Below are positions 35,331 through 46,979 of a stretch of 64,000 nucleotides of DNA, piece by piece (the stretch's first letter is position 1; each line of letters starts with the position of its first letter). This DNA comes from Shinisaurus crocodilurus (lineage: Eukaryota; Chordata; Lepidosauria; Squamata; Shinisauridae): NCBI GenBank assembly GCA_021292165.1, contig CM037880.1, forward strand, positions 186,296,868 through 186,360,867, given 5' to 3'. The notes beneath the pieces are model-generated. The model was not told the origin of the DNA and ran no database searches. It saw nothing but the letters and a program-made list of their open reading frames with translations. The position numbers were made by a program, and so were the translations under genes.

Positions 35331-35746
35331 CTAAATGTAAATAATTTTAAATATCAGCTCATATGGGGTATCGAGAAATGTTAACATTTGCTGCGTTAAT
35401 TTTTTTTTTAATGTGCATGACAATTTACCTTACGTTGGCTATGCCCAAGAAAAACCTGGGGAGTTGTACATGTTAGTGAAGTCTGTTTGTACTACAAAAG
35501 GTACTAGCAGTTAATAACTATAGATGGCATTGATGAAGTTTAGCAACAACTTGCCTGTCTTTGTCTCCAGCATCTAGTATTCAAAGATAGTATTCCAAAT
35601 TTCTAAATTGCGGGTTATCTCCCCAGGCTTTATGGATATAAGAAATTGTACTATACATTTTAAAATGCAAGCCATTGACAACGAAGCATGAACAGTAGAT
35701 GCTCAATAGTTCTGAAAGTGTTAAAAGACAATATTCATTTCCCTAC

Positions 35747-35901
35747 CGAAGTTCTTTAGCAATATGCTCTTGTGTGGATGGGGAGCCAGTGAGGAATTTA
35801 TTTTCTAGCTGATGGACTAATGCCTGCAGCTGTATGCATTCCGATCTGCTTTCTGTAAGTCTTCCTTCTGTATCCTGGCACTGCTGAATTTGCTGCTGAA
35901 G
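35747..35901 (-). CDS. Coiled-coil gene, exon with QQQIQQC helix
   Basis: This exon has 155 bases, with acceptor GCTTTATTCAG and donor CTTCG/GTAGGG. It is phase 0 in and phase 2 out. It encodes 51 residues: LQQQIQQCQDTEGRLTESR, then ECIQLQALVHQLENKFL, a short helix break GSPST, and QEHIAKEL. The break is the clearest non-coil spot in the middle of the protein. Confidence 0.9.
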
Positions 35902-36067
35902 CTGAATAAAGCATACTGTAAAAGTGAATGCTAAATGTTCCCTGCCCTCCCCATTTTATTATTGTTTTGATAAGTATCATTAAATGGCTCTTCTAGTGAG
36001 AGACTCCATCAAAAGCAAAGCCTTTTCAGTGATTGGTAGTTTATAGAGCAATAAACACAGTTGTTAC

Positions 36068-36139
36068 CCAGGGGTTATTACAGAGATTGATGGCTGCCTT
36101 CCTTGCATTTTTGTAGCACTGGATCTGCTCATCTTGTGC
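36068..36139 (-). CDS. Coiled-coil gene, possible small exon
   Basis: This is a candidate 72-base cassette, phase 0 on both sides, with acceptor GCATTTTCCTTAG and donor CCCTGG/GTAACA. It encodes AQDEQIQCYKNARKAAINLC plus NNPW. Because it is a multiple of three, the gene reads in frame with or without it, so it may be alternative. Its first half looks helical; the NNPW end does not. It is less certain than the flanking exons. Confidence 0.55.
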
Positions 36140-37618
36140 CTAAGGAAAATGCATTTTTTTCATCAGCTTCTACCTCTCATCCTGCTGTAGCCACAGGCAA
36201 CAACTAGTGGCCCTGGGTGTGGATACACCATGAAAAGTGGTGCTTGGATGAGCACTGTGATATAGAGGTGCGTTTGTATTTTCTTGACTTGCATCAGCAA
36301 CACATGCAATTTTCCATTGTGGAATGCGACTGTACAAGTATCCTGGACACGTACTGGCTATTGTTATGTTCCATTAATGATTGCACACAACTGTTTTTAT
36401 GCCTGCAGTAATTTGAGTACTTAAAAAATAGCAGTTGAGAGTTCTGTGCGCTCCCCTGCTATTACAGTGCTGCAGTGTTCATCTAGGACTGGTTAGCTCC
36501 TTCTTAAAAAATGGAAAAGCAGCATAACCAACCCCTTCCTCCACACTGCATCACCATTTCAGTAATCTGTATTTGAATTTTATTTTAATTTCCTTTTGGG
36601 TTGTATGTTTCCCCATGGTACAGAACTAGTTCTGCCATGCCTATGCAGCCATTTTGCATGGCTGCTGTTTGCAACTTTAAAAATGTATTTTCCCTACTGC
36701 AACAAGACTGCTTGGGGATAGGATATTGAATTCTGGAGCTGGATCAGGGAGGGTATAGGCACACTTACATTACAAAATGGAAGGCTCCTGTTCACACTTA
36801 CCTGGAAGCAACTCTCATTTTAACACTGTCCAGATTGGCTCTTAGTAATACTAACAAGCACTGGATCAGGCAGTGGTGCCAGCAGGGTAGGACTCTGGAA
36901 GAAGTCCAGGGCCCCACTCAGCAGAATAAGCAGGAGGGGGCCCTAAATGTAGCAGGGTTAGCCTACCACATTTTGAAATAACTGAAGTAATACACATAAC
37001 CATCAAAACGGGCCTCTGAAAGACTATAAAGTCCAGAGTGAAAAATTGCCTAACTGCACCACTGGGATCAGGCTGCACATGTGCCAGAAACTGGTTTTTG
37101 TTGTCAAGCTTTCCCCCCCAAATAACCCTGGAGGTTGTAGTTTTGTAGACAGGCTTAAAACTCATTGGTTGAGATCCCTGGTCCTTTCACAAATCTAAAA
37201 TATCCAGAGATAAAGCCAAGGGATTTTAAACAGGTTTATTTTATCTTTTTTAAATCCAGGGCATGTGTTTCTTATTGTATGGGAAGGCCCATAAAATGAT
37301 TAAAGTTTTCAGAACTGTGTTTTAAAGTGAGTTAAGCAAATGGAATGTATTCCTATTCAGGAATGTAATCTATTCAGATTAGCTGAAATGGATTTAAAGC
37401 AAGCATGTGAATTTAGCTAGGTTGTGGATTGAGCAGTAAATGTATTTCATTAGCACATTTAACAAGGTGTTGTCTATTATTCAAAGCCTGCATCTTTTTC
37501 ACCAATGATAGTTGGTCCAGTGTTTTATCTCTTGGTAGCTTAGCTTAATATGGCAACAATTCCTCACACCAAATAAATTTTTGAAAGATTAATTTATTAC
37601 TGAGTTGGAATAGCTTAC

Positions 37619-37803
37619 TTGTGATTCCAAGTAACAGACATCATGTTCTTTTTCTTTCACTGAATTTGCAGTATGCTGTACTTCTCGCTGAATTTTTAGC
37701 AGTTCTGCTTCTTTGTGTGAAACAGCCTGTGTGGAGCTGTTAGCCAGTTTCTTCAGCATTGCAGCATCCTCCATTAACACCAGCTTTTCACTAGCATTTC
37801 CAT
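37619..37803 (-). CDS. Coiled-coil gene, fourth coding exon
   Basis: This exon has 185 bases, with acceptor ATTTCCTGCAG and donor CAA/GTAAGC. It is phase 1 in (G+AT makes Asp) and phase 0 out. It encodes 61 residues including EKLVLMEDAAMLKKLANSS, AVSHKEAELLKIQREVQH and VKEKEHDVCYLESQ. The charged heptad pattern is clear and the phases fit both neighbours exactly. Confidence 0.9.
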
Positions 37804-38132
37804 CTGCAGGAAATAATTAGGATCGCTCCATACATTTTAAAATCTTTTACTATCTTCCTATAAACCTCAGTGTATTTTCTTAGATGACTACTCAGTTGAA
37901 TTATAAGCAACATCCAGAGATTGGATCCAGGATCTGCCTTCCGTACACCTGATTTTTGAGGATTCCCCCCCACCGCAACAGCTCACACCATTTAGCAGGG
38001 TCTCGGTTGCATTTTCAGGGGGCTGGAGGGGCTACCATGGGAAGGAGGGGGTGTTGAAGTCCACTTCTGTCAGTGCAGTTGATCTAACATGAACTAGATC
38101 CAACCCGAGATGTTTCTGAGGCTGCAGTTCTA

Positions 38133-38490
38133 AGGCCCTGTTCAGACATAATGGCAGCAATTCATGGGTTAATGAACCCACGAATTACAGGGAAGTGCAC
38201 TGTGCCTGAGCTGCTTCCTGTTTCCAGTAGCAACCCTCAAATGCCACACCTGGGAACTTGGGGTTGTTTGTGGGTTAAACAACCCCAAGTTAACCAATGG
38301 CTTGTTCTTGGGTTAACTTGAAGTTGTTTAACTCACAGACAACCCCAAGTTCCCGGGTTCGGACATCATGGTAACAACCTTCAAATGCAGCATTCAAGGG
38401 CTGTTACTGGCAACAGGAAGTGGCTCATGCCCGTCCCCCACAATTTGTGGGTACTCCATGAATTGCCACCAGATGCCACTGTTTCGTCCA
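38133..38490. mobile_element. Large imperfect palindrome, fold-back element
   Basis: The ends CCCTGTTCAGACATAATGGC and GTTTCGTCCAAACAGGG face each other. The CAATTCATGG and AACAGGAAG blocks are mirrored inside, giving a 358-bp imperfect palindrome with no coding capacity. It is in an intron of the coiled-coil gene. Confidence 0.6.
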
Positions 38491-39293
38491 AACAGGGTCA
38501 ATGCATACTTAATAGGAAATATATCTCATTAAAGAAAATGGGACTTATTTCTAAATATAATACGCTTATGATTGGACCATAATATATTCTGATGTGCAGC
38601 CCAATTCTGTCAGAACAAACGGTATGTTGAGTTGCTATAGCTGAAGTAGCATATGATCCCCAGCAAAGCTACAGCATTTTTATAACCAGGAAGCCATACA
38701 CAAGTTATGCCAATATATGTAAAAGTCATATAGACGTTTGCATTATCTTTTCAGTGTCCCTAGATCCTGAAAGACCGCCAGGAAGCTCTTAGTTAGAACT
38801 ATCAGGGCTCTGTTTCCGTTTCCTTTCGCCACCACTTTCAAATGAGCCTTGGGCAGTGTTGGGTTACTTGCTGCCAGAACAATGCAGTTGTCTGTGCTGC
38901 AGCTAGCTATGTCTTTGGGTTTGGGTGCCAGTGCAACACCACCACTGCAACTTTGGAAAAAAGCATCAAATTATGACAGAGATGCTCATCAGACTCTGTA
39001 AAAAGTATTGAGGGAAGTGGTAAATTTGACCATGAGTAAATAGTTATAGAGTAGCAGGAAACCATATTCTAGAATAGTCTTGGCCATGCTGGCTGAGGAT
39101 GATGAGAGTTGTATTCCAATACAGCTGGAGGGTGCCAGGTTGGAGAAGGCCATTCTAAAAACACACTCTGGATTTAGGGTACCAGCAAAAGAGTTTTAGG
39201 GGGAAAGCTGTGCCTTGATGTAGCTTGACTTGTGTGGGAAAAGGGTGAAAGTACTTGAAAATAATTTGGTACTGACAAGACTGCATCTGCACT

Positions 39294-39320
39294 CAGATAG
39301 ATAGATAGATAGATAGATAT
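39294..39320. repeat. (GATA)n microsatellite
   Basis: About six to seven GATA units. Confidence 0.9.
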
Positions 39321-39667
39321 AATCTGAGATATGGCCATGGTTCCTAATCCAAGTTTGGAACAAGTCACCTGAATGCTTCACCATGAGTAAAAGCCATAGC
39401 TTTGTATGGATCTTCCATTGTGGGTTTTATTGTGTCATGCAAAATTATGAGTAGTGGTCATGGTGGAAGAATAGTATGATGTATTCACCATGGCTATGGT
39501 TGAATATGGTAGGGGAGGAGAAGCAGCATGGTTTTTTTTAATATATCAGACACTTCCATAAGAGAAAAATCCATAATAAGAAAAAAAACCCAATTTAGCA
39601 TCAATTAATATTTATAAATGTATCTTAATTGTAAGAATAGCAACCCATAGGAACAGTTCTGTATTAC

Positions 39668-39794
39668 CAGACAGTGATTGAAGATGCCTGTGTATTGCTT
39701 GAGTTTCAGCTTCAAGAATCTTGACACTGCTTTCTTTCTTTGTAATTTCTGTTCGGGCTGCATTTATTGTAATCTCCAGTTCCTTTAAAATATA
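39668..39794 (-). CDS. Coiled-coil gene, third coding exon
   Basis: This exon has 127 bases, is phase 0 in and phase 1 out, and has the donor TCTG/GTAATA. It encodes YILKELEITINAARTEITKK then ESSVKILEAETQAIHRHLQSL, typical coiled coil. The acceptor is CTGTAG at 39795; an AG twelve bases further in would drop YILK and keep the frame. The large minisatellite starts only about 65 bases upstream of this acceptor, so the branch-point region is squeezed against it. Confidence 0.85.
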
Positions 39795-39860
39795 CTACAG
39801 ATTAACGTCATGCAAATACACTTATCTCTCACTTAAAGAGAGCGGTAAAGCACAGAAGCC

Positions 39861-40518
39861 ATTCCAGCAGGCTGAGAGGAGGGAGATGAGAGGGAGCGCA
39901 GGGCCATTCCACCAGCCCTGCTGAGAGGCCTCCCTCATGACGGCTCCTCCTCCCTCAACTGTCACCACAGCAGCCATTCCAGCAGGCTGAGAGGAGGGAG
40001 ATGAGAGGGAGTGCAGGGCCATTCCACCAGCCCTGCTGAGAGGCCTCCCTCATGACGGCTCCTCCTCCCTCAACTGCCGCCACCACAGCAGCCATTCCAG
40101 CAGGCTGAGAGGAGGGAGATGAGAGGGAGCACAGGGCCATTCCACCAGCCCTGCTGAGAGGCCTCCCTCATGACGGCTCCTCCTCCCTCAACTGTCACCA
40201 CCACCAGCCATTCCAGCAGGCTGAGAGGAGGGAGATGAGAGGGAGCGCAGGGCCATTCCACCAGCCCTGCTGAGAGGCCTCCCTCATGACGGCTCCTCCT
40301 CCCTCAACTGCCGCCACCACAGCAGCCATTCCAGCAGGCTGAGAGGAGGGAGATGAGAGGGAGCGCAGGGCCATTCCACCAGCCCTGCTGAGAGGCTTCC
40401 CTCATGACGGCTCCTCCTCCCTCAACTGTCACCACCACCAGCCATTCCAGCAGGCTGAGAGGAGGGAGATGAGAGGGAGCGCAGGGCCATTCCACCAGCC
40501 CTGCTGAGAGGCCTCCCA
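39861..40518. repeat. Minisatellite, about 117-bp units, six copies
   Basis: The motif ATTCCAGCAGGCTGAGAGG recurs at 39861, 39976, 40094, 40210, 40328 and 40444, giving periods of 115, 118, 116, 118 and 116. Units alternate at the end between ACTGTCACCAC and ACTGCCGCCACC variants, so the array is a two-unit higher-order repeat of about 234 bases. The copies are nearly identical and GC-rich. Long open frames across it on the minus strand reflect absence of stops in the unit; the period is not a multiple of three. An L2-type tail begins 57 bases after its end. Confidence 0.9.
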
Positions 40519-40574
40519 GGAGTTTCATTAATATTCCCCCTTCTTCCCTCCCCATTCCTTTTCCCTTGTGTGTC

Positions 40575-40697
40575 GTGTCTTTTTAGATTGTAAGCCTGCG
40601 GGCAGGGACTGTCTTGTTAATTGTTGTAAACCGCCCAGAGAGCTTCGGCTATTGGGCGGTATAAAAATGAAATAAATAAATAAATAAATAAATAAAT
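40575..40697 (+). repeat. LINE/SINE 3' tail
   Basis: GTAAGCCTGCGGGCAGGGAC, then ACCGCCCAGAGAGCTTCGG, GGGCGGTATAAAAATG and a long (AATA)n tail. An almost identical segment is at 56808-56910. Confidence 0.7.
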
Positions 40698-42708
40698 TTG
40701 GGGCAAAAAAAACAACAGCTAGGGTTGAAGCCAGATAACAAAACAATCAAGAATACTTGGTGCTGCACACAAATTCCCAACCATGGGTTGAATCCAATGT
40801 TCGTTCTACTTAGAGTAGACCTGGAGTGCAGAACCTCTTTCAGCCCGAAGACCAAATTCCATTTCAGAAAAACCTTTGGGGCCGCATTCCAGTGGTGGGC
40901 ACAGCCAAAGGCAAAAGGGGTAGATCCAAAATACCAAAAACACCAGTGTATTTTAGCAAAAAGCTCTTCTGCCAGTAACTAAGCCTTAGGAGAGGCATTT
41001 CAACCTTTTAGAAGGGGGAAAAACTACATAAAAACTGGGAAGCCACCAAAAGATCAGTGGTTGGTGGAAAGTGGGTGGAGTAGACTCACTGAAATGAATG
41101 GGACTAACTCAAGTCCTATTCTGTTCAATGGGTCTACTCTAAGTAGGACTATCATTTGATTCAACCCAGTATCAGGAAATAAATATCAAGTTCCAAGTGT
41201 TGACTGCAAAGGTCCAGCCCTATATTCAGCATCCTTTTGTGCTTTTGCTTCTTAATATAGCAGGCTTCTACATGTGCATTGCCCTTTCTGGGCTGGGGCA
41301 AAGATGCTGGACGTAAAAGATCTATACAGAAACACATTCCCCAGTTTTGTGGCAAGACAGTGCTTTGAAAGAATAGATGACAATTCAATGGACATCTGGT
41401 AATATAGGCTAGGGCTGAAATGTCCAAAATATTGCAGATATTGTTGAACTGAGCGAGTAGACTGCAATGAAACCTTGTGCAGTATCTGTTCCACAGCTGA
41501 AAATTTCAGCTTCACTAATGTAATTTCTGATTGCCTTTAGCAGATTGTGTCTCCATCTGGCTCACAGCTTGCTCTCTCTCTGGCTTAAATCGATGTATTT
41601 TGCTATTTTACAAGAGCTGGCTATGCTGCTTGGTCAAGCTGATGATAGTAGGGTATACTCAGAGGGTTTCACAAGAAGATGGGTCATGATGACTACACAG
41701 TCAGGTTTACACTGAAGTATAAGGCATCTTGTCCATATCAGGTGGTTTTTAATTTACACAGGTATCTAGCACCTTAGCACAGTATTATTACAAATTCCTA
41801 TTTCTCCAGAAAGGAACGGAATGCTTACTATATATACCGTACATTCAGTGACCTACAGAGCAACCCTAAAGCTGGCCAAAGGCCAGCGGAGGCACCATTG
41901 GATGTGGTGGAAGTGCTGCTCTGCTGGCAGAGAGGAATTCCACTGGCGGTGGCACTGCTGGGCTTCAGGCCGCCCGGTACACCTGCGGAAAGTTCCATGG
42001 GAGGTATATGTAGGGTTCAGAATACAATTTTCCATAGGCATGGCAGATGTGGTCTTGAAGTCACAGGATCCAAAGCCCCCTCTTTCCCCTGACACAGCAA
42101 TGGATCATACCTGTTCCCTCCCACTGGTGTCAATGGAAGGGACAATATAAAATAAATAGAGGTAAAGAGACTGTAACCACATACCCCACCCACCCCATTC
42201 CAGCTCCTGCCCTGGCCACAGTAAGCCGGTTGGGCTTAGGAAGTAGCAGTTCCTTTGCCACAAAATCGTCCCACCCAAGGATTGTTCTGTAGGCAATGGT
42301 AAGAATGGATTATTCCTATGGAACAAGTGGTTATGTGACCATACATTATAACTAGTTAGTGTTTATAGTTTAAGCAAAGTGGAAAAAGATAGAACTGAAG
42401 AGTTCTGTATGCATCCATAAAGTGTTTCTGTACATGCATCAACCTCCCTGATGATTTTGCTTCCAACTGTGCAGCACCTCATGCTTTAATCAGATTCCAC
42501 ATTGGAGGATCTCTAAACCCACAGAAGTGTTCTCTGAAAAGCCACAAAAAACTGCTGTAGGAAACGGATCCCCCAAAATCTTGGTATGACGCAGAAGCCT
42601 GTGTGTACGCCTTTTGAGTCATGATCTTTAGGCTAGACAAATTAACAATTGTTTAAAAATAGAATTCGTTAAAGTATAAGAGAAACTAGCAAACACGTTG
42701 GAAGTTAC

Positions 42709-42787
42709 CTTCATTTTTTGCAATAATTTTTCAGCTTCTCTGGTAACTTTAGGTTGGATGCTTGTAGCTTTTCTAGCCCTCTCTCTG
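42709..42787 (-). CDS. Coiled-coil gene, second coding exon
   Basis: This exon has 79 bases, entered in phase 2 from the AT-AC intron and left in phase 0 at ATGAAG/GTAACT. It completes a Leu and encodes RERARKATSIQPKVTREAEK followed by LLQKMK, an amphipathic, charged helix. It is open only in the frame given by the AC acceptor, which supports both the exon and the unusual intron. Confidence 0.85.
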
Positions 42788-44473
42788 GTTTATGATGCAT
42801 AATTAAGGAACATTTGTTTGAGATATTTGGAAGTTTTAGAATAGTTCACTAGTTTTAGAAATATTTTTCATATTAAAAATCCTGTGCTGTCTGTGAATTT
42901 ATTATTCTCTTAAGACACCCTCTATAATTTCGGCCGTGCTAATGAGTGCAAATCCCAGTAATATATAGCCTCTTTCCAATTCCTATTTTAACAAATGGCA
43001 GGGACGTGGTGATGGGGAGAACAGTGGCACAATCCAGACAAAATTGAGCATGCTGACATGCCTAGACACTAGAATCACTAGCAGGTATATTGTGGTCAAA
43101 GCTTTTGTTGACTTGAGTCTACTTCATCAGATGCATGAAGTGTTATTCTTAGTTGGCTGAGTTACATATATAAATGGGTATAGATCAGATATCCATGTAT
43201 CTGCTGAGGCTAGCACTTAATGCATTTGATTAAGTGGGCTTTAGCTTAGAAAAGCTTATGTCTCAATAAATCTGTTAGTCTTTAAGGTTACACAAGACTG
43301 TGTGTGCATTTGTCATCTCAGACTAACATCCTGTATAACTTAGCATTTTGGAATGTTGGGTTACCTGTATAATTTTACTAGCATATGCCAGGCAGGTGGT
43401 GTGCATTACCTTTAATAGAGCTAATAGTTTACTAGAGATAATAGAGACTAGCTTGTTAGTCTTACCCCATTTTGGTATATATGAGAGAACTATAGGTGCT
43501 GCAGGAGGCTGTGCTGCCCTCATTCCCTCAGAATGACTGGGGCCAAGAGCAAGGAAAGAAAGTAACCACCAGTGGTCTCTATACCCTCTTCCCCCTCTGC
43601 ATCTAACATTGTAGACCAGCCTTCCCCATCCTGGTACCCCCCAGATGTCTTGGACCTCAAGTCCCATCAGCCCCTTCCAGCATGGCCAACAGTCAAGACT
43701 GGGAGTCCAAAACATCTGGAGGGCAGCAGATTGAGGAAGGCTGGTGTAGACTCTTGCCGTTCCTGAGGTATAGGCAGGGCCAGCCCAAGACATTTTTCTG
43801 CCCAGGTTGGAGGAACACCACCCCCTCCCCACAATGCGGTGTACAGAAGCTGACTGGGTGGGTAGCTGAAGCTTACTTTAACACTGGCAGTGGGAGAGCA
43901 TCCTTCACTGCGGGAGAGCATCCTTCACTATACCTGAGGGCAGCAGGCTAGCTTAGGGGGATCAGGGCAGGCTGTATGGCACACCCAGGTCTGTCCTCTA
44001 AAATCTCATTAAGAGGGCTCTCACAATTTGCAGTTAGGGCTGTTGAAATCCTCCCTGCTGACAGATGTATCAAATGCACAGGCTGTTTGCTGGATGGGAT
44101 ATTTCTTTCCTACACAGGACACTCTTGAGTGCCCGCCATAGAAGAGCGCACACAAATTACTACTGCTGGAGCAGGGTGGTGATCTGCAAAACAGTTTGCC
44201 TGCTTTTCAGTTATGTGACCATTGATTCATGCATCACCCAACCCCAGTTCTCTAGCTAATAAATAGTTATCCTCCGGTTATTAAGAAAGGCATACAATAA
44301 CCAAAAGCACATTTGAACATGACACACACACAAATGATCCTAACTTAAATTTTGACGACTTCTGGCATCACTGGTTGGAATAAAGAATCCTGAAAAGCTT
44401 GCTGTTACTTCTGCTCTGTGGTTTCAAAGAGCCAAAATGGTGTAAAGCCAGGGTTTCCCCCCTATATGTTTAT

Positions 44474-44804
44474 ACTAGCTGTTGCCCGCGGCTCTGCTCG
44501 CGTGGATTTTAGGATTTGGTACAATGGAAAATATACAGTGTCTCTTAATGTTTAGGCTGGGTGCTGGCAGCAGAAAACTTTTCTGACAGAAATATCTGAT
44601 CTTAAAGAAAAATCAGGTTAATCCTGAGAGGCTACAGGTGATGAGAGTGACCATGCCAAGTTTGGGGTAGATCTGTCAAAACAAGTCCTCCTTCAGTGGG
44701 TGTCTATGTCATAAAAGCAATGTTCCTTCAAAATTTCACGTTCCTAGATTAAATGGTTTGAGCTGGGCGTTGATGAGTCAGTCAAAATCAGTCAGTCAGT
44801 CAGG
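44474..44804 (+). repeat. Unclassified repeat ending in GTCA units
   Basis: It starts ACTAGCTGTTGCCCGCGGCT then CTGCTCGCGTGG, has an AT-rich body, and ends GAGCTGGGCGTTGATGAGTC followed by CAGT/GTCA units. I recall similar start and end blocks from repeats in distant animals, but cannot assign a class. Confidence 0.5.
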
Positions 44805-45151
44805 GAATATATCAAATTAAGCAATAATTGTCTTTTGGCAACAGCCCTTCTGCTAAATTACAAAAATGCTTCATGCACTTTCCAGCAAATATAAGGTCAC
44901 TTTTAATGTCCATACCATTCTTTAGTTACTACTTCCTTTATGTACAATGGCAGCACAATTGCCAATACTGATGCATATTAAGAAAAAAAAGGGAATATAC
45001 ACATACAAAAGAAGAAGAAAAAGGCAGCATATATATACACACATATGGAAAAAGGGGAAGAGTACAAAGGGTGAGCTGGTATATCAACAGCCAAGTGTGC
45101 TGTGAAAGCATTCTCAAAATAGATCCCAGATTATTTTTCAAATCTTTCTGT

Positions 45152-45415
45152 CAAGGGAGGCTAGGCTGGCTCCCTCTCTCTGTTGTCCTTCCACCAGCAG
45201 GCAAAGACGTTTTTATTCAAGCAGACCTTTGGCATGCAAGCTGGTCTGTTGGGTTGGGTGCTGTTTTTGTTCTGTTATTGTGTTTTTAATATATTTTATT
45301 ATTTGAATCAAGTTTTTATTTTAAAATATTTTTTGTTCCTATGATTGTAAGCCACCTTGAGCGCCATTTTCTTGTTAGAATAGTGGGATACAAATCCAAT
45401 CCAATAAATTAAAAC
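45152..45415 (+). repeat. LINE 3' end
   Basis: GGCTCCCTCTCTCTGTTGTCC, a KTFLFKQ-like codon run, then GTAAGCCACCTTGAGCGCCAT and an AATAAA-like tail. A second, interrupted copy is at 61415-61935. Confidence 0.6.
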
Positions 45416-46728
45416 ATTTCTCAGACGGTTGTGAGGATAAAATGGATTAATCCTTTATGCCCTGCTCTTGAGTTTCTGGGAGAAAAGGAGTTGGATACAA
45501 ATGTGGAAAATGTCTATCTGTCTTGTTTGTTGAGCCTCTCCAAGTAACATCAATCTGCATCAAGAATCTGAATCACTTGGTCAGTTAATTTTCCATAGCA
45601 ACAAGTGCCATGGGCCCATTTCAGAGCCCCTTTGAAATACAAAGCATACATTGTTTACATCTCTGAGATTGATATGAATTTAATTTGTCTTTGGCTGTTC
45701 TGGGTATTAAAGAGGTGCTAATTTTCAGTCATCCTTTTTAACATGGTAAATAAAGGGTGTCCACATATGATATAAAAGGACTACCTGCCACCCCAAACCC
45801 CCACGATTCTCTTGTGCTACTGAAAATAATTCTGATATATGGTATAGTGGCATTGCCACCTGCCCCTGAATAGGTAGAAAGTGCTGGGACTTGAAGCTGT
45901 CAATATGAAGAACACAGAGGGACTGAGATGCCTTTTCACCCCCTCAATGGATGGTTCTCCATATATTTGAAGTAGAGTCGACATGAATGACTAAGCTGTG
46001 GTTGCTAGAGATTTATTATGCGGCCAACAAAGCTTACAGCTATATTTCTTGTCTCAAATAAACTGATGTTAAGAGAAAAGATTTGACAGTCTCTGAAGCA
46101 GAAAGCACACACAGCTGGTCACAATTTGCCTCTACTGAGGGAAACTTCTATTGCTCTAGTAATTCTTGCATATGTGTTTGGAAGGATTCAGATATGGGAT
46201 CATGGGGATAAAACCAGGGCCCTTTTCAGAAGTGACACCAATAATGTATTTTGTGCTCCACTATATACTTTTTAATATGGTTGATGCAGCATGTAATATG
46301 GAAAATATGCCATGTAATTTCAGCAAGAGTGTGGGATATGCAGCTATTTATTTTGAATGATTTGATGGGTTCTTTTTCCTGCCAACACACACATCTCTCA
46401 CAATAGTTAAATCCTAAAAATAGAAGGGTGGAGGCTCAATGCTATGGCCTAAAAAATCCCAGGTCCATATTCCACCTGTGGGAGGGCACTCCAAATATTC
46501 TCAGAGGCACAATCATGTATTGCTACTTTACAAGGTCCAAAATGGAAGGATCTTACATTATCACCAGGTTCTGAGGTGGAGCCCTAGTCAGATTTCTGTT
46601 GTCTTTGCATTTCCTGCCACTGCCGATAGACCTTCTGATGTACATATGTCTTTTGCAGGGGTGTTTCAGTCATGAGTCCCTGTTGATTTCAGACAGCAAC
46701 ATCCCTTGTGGAGTGGCTGTCTCCAGTA

Positions 46729-46979
46729 CAGTCATGCCTTGGATTGAGAGCATAATTCGTTCCGGAAACGTGCTTGTAATCCAAAACACTCTTATATCAA
46801 AACGAAATTCCCCCCAAAAAAAATTGTACAGAGATTTTTAATTTAAGCCATACTACAGTACTTGTATTGCAAGACGTCGCTTGTATATCAAGTCAATTCT
46901 TTTTAAATAAATATTTAAAAATCTGCTTGTCTTGCAAAATGCTCTCAAACCAAGTTACTTGCAATCCAAGGTATTACTG
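46729..46979 (+). mobile_element. Mariner-like fold-back MITE, subfamily without GC-rich core
   Basis: TA-flanked. Very close to the copy at 5894 (same CAGTCATGCCTTGGATTGAG start and C-run interior), and distinct from the three GC-core copies. It lies within the U12-type intron. Confidence 0.78.

Noticed and set aside
39822..40555. Series of open frames with repeated GGGAVMREASQQGWW-type peptides
   Set aside because: They are translations of the GC-rich minisatellite. The period is not a multiple of three, so the frames break and restart with each unit.
41530..41600. Possible exon on the minus strand encoding EREQAVSQMETQSAK, between the exons at 42709 and 39668
   Set aside because: The frame is coil-like, but there is no phase-compatible donor (only GCAATC or a GT that gives the wrong phase) and the acceptor tract is weak. 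The flanking exons already join in phase without it.
41821..42150. 109-codon open frame on the plus strand
   Set aside because: No recognisable family, Trp/Cys/His-rich composition typical of chance frames, opposite strand in an intron of the minus gene.
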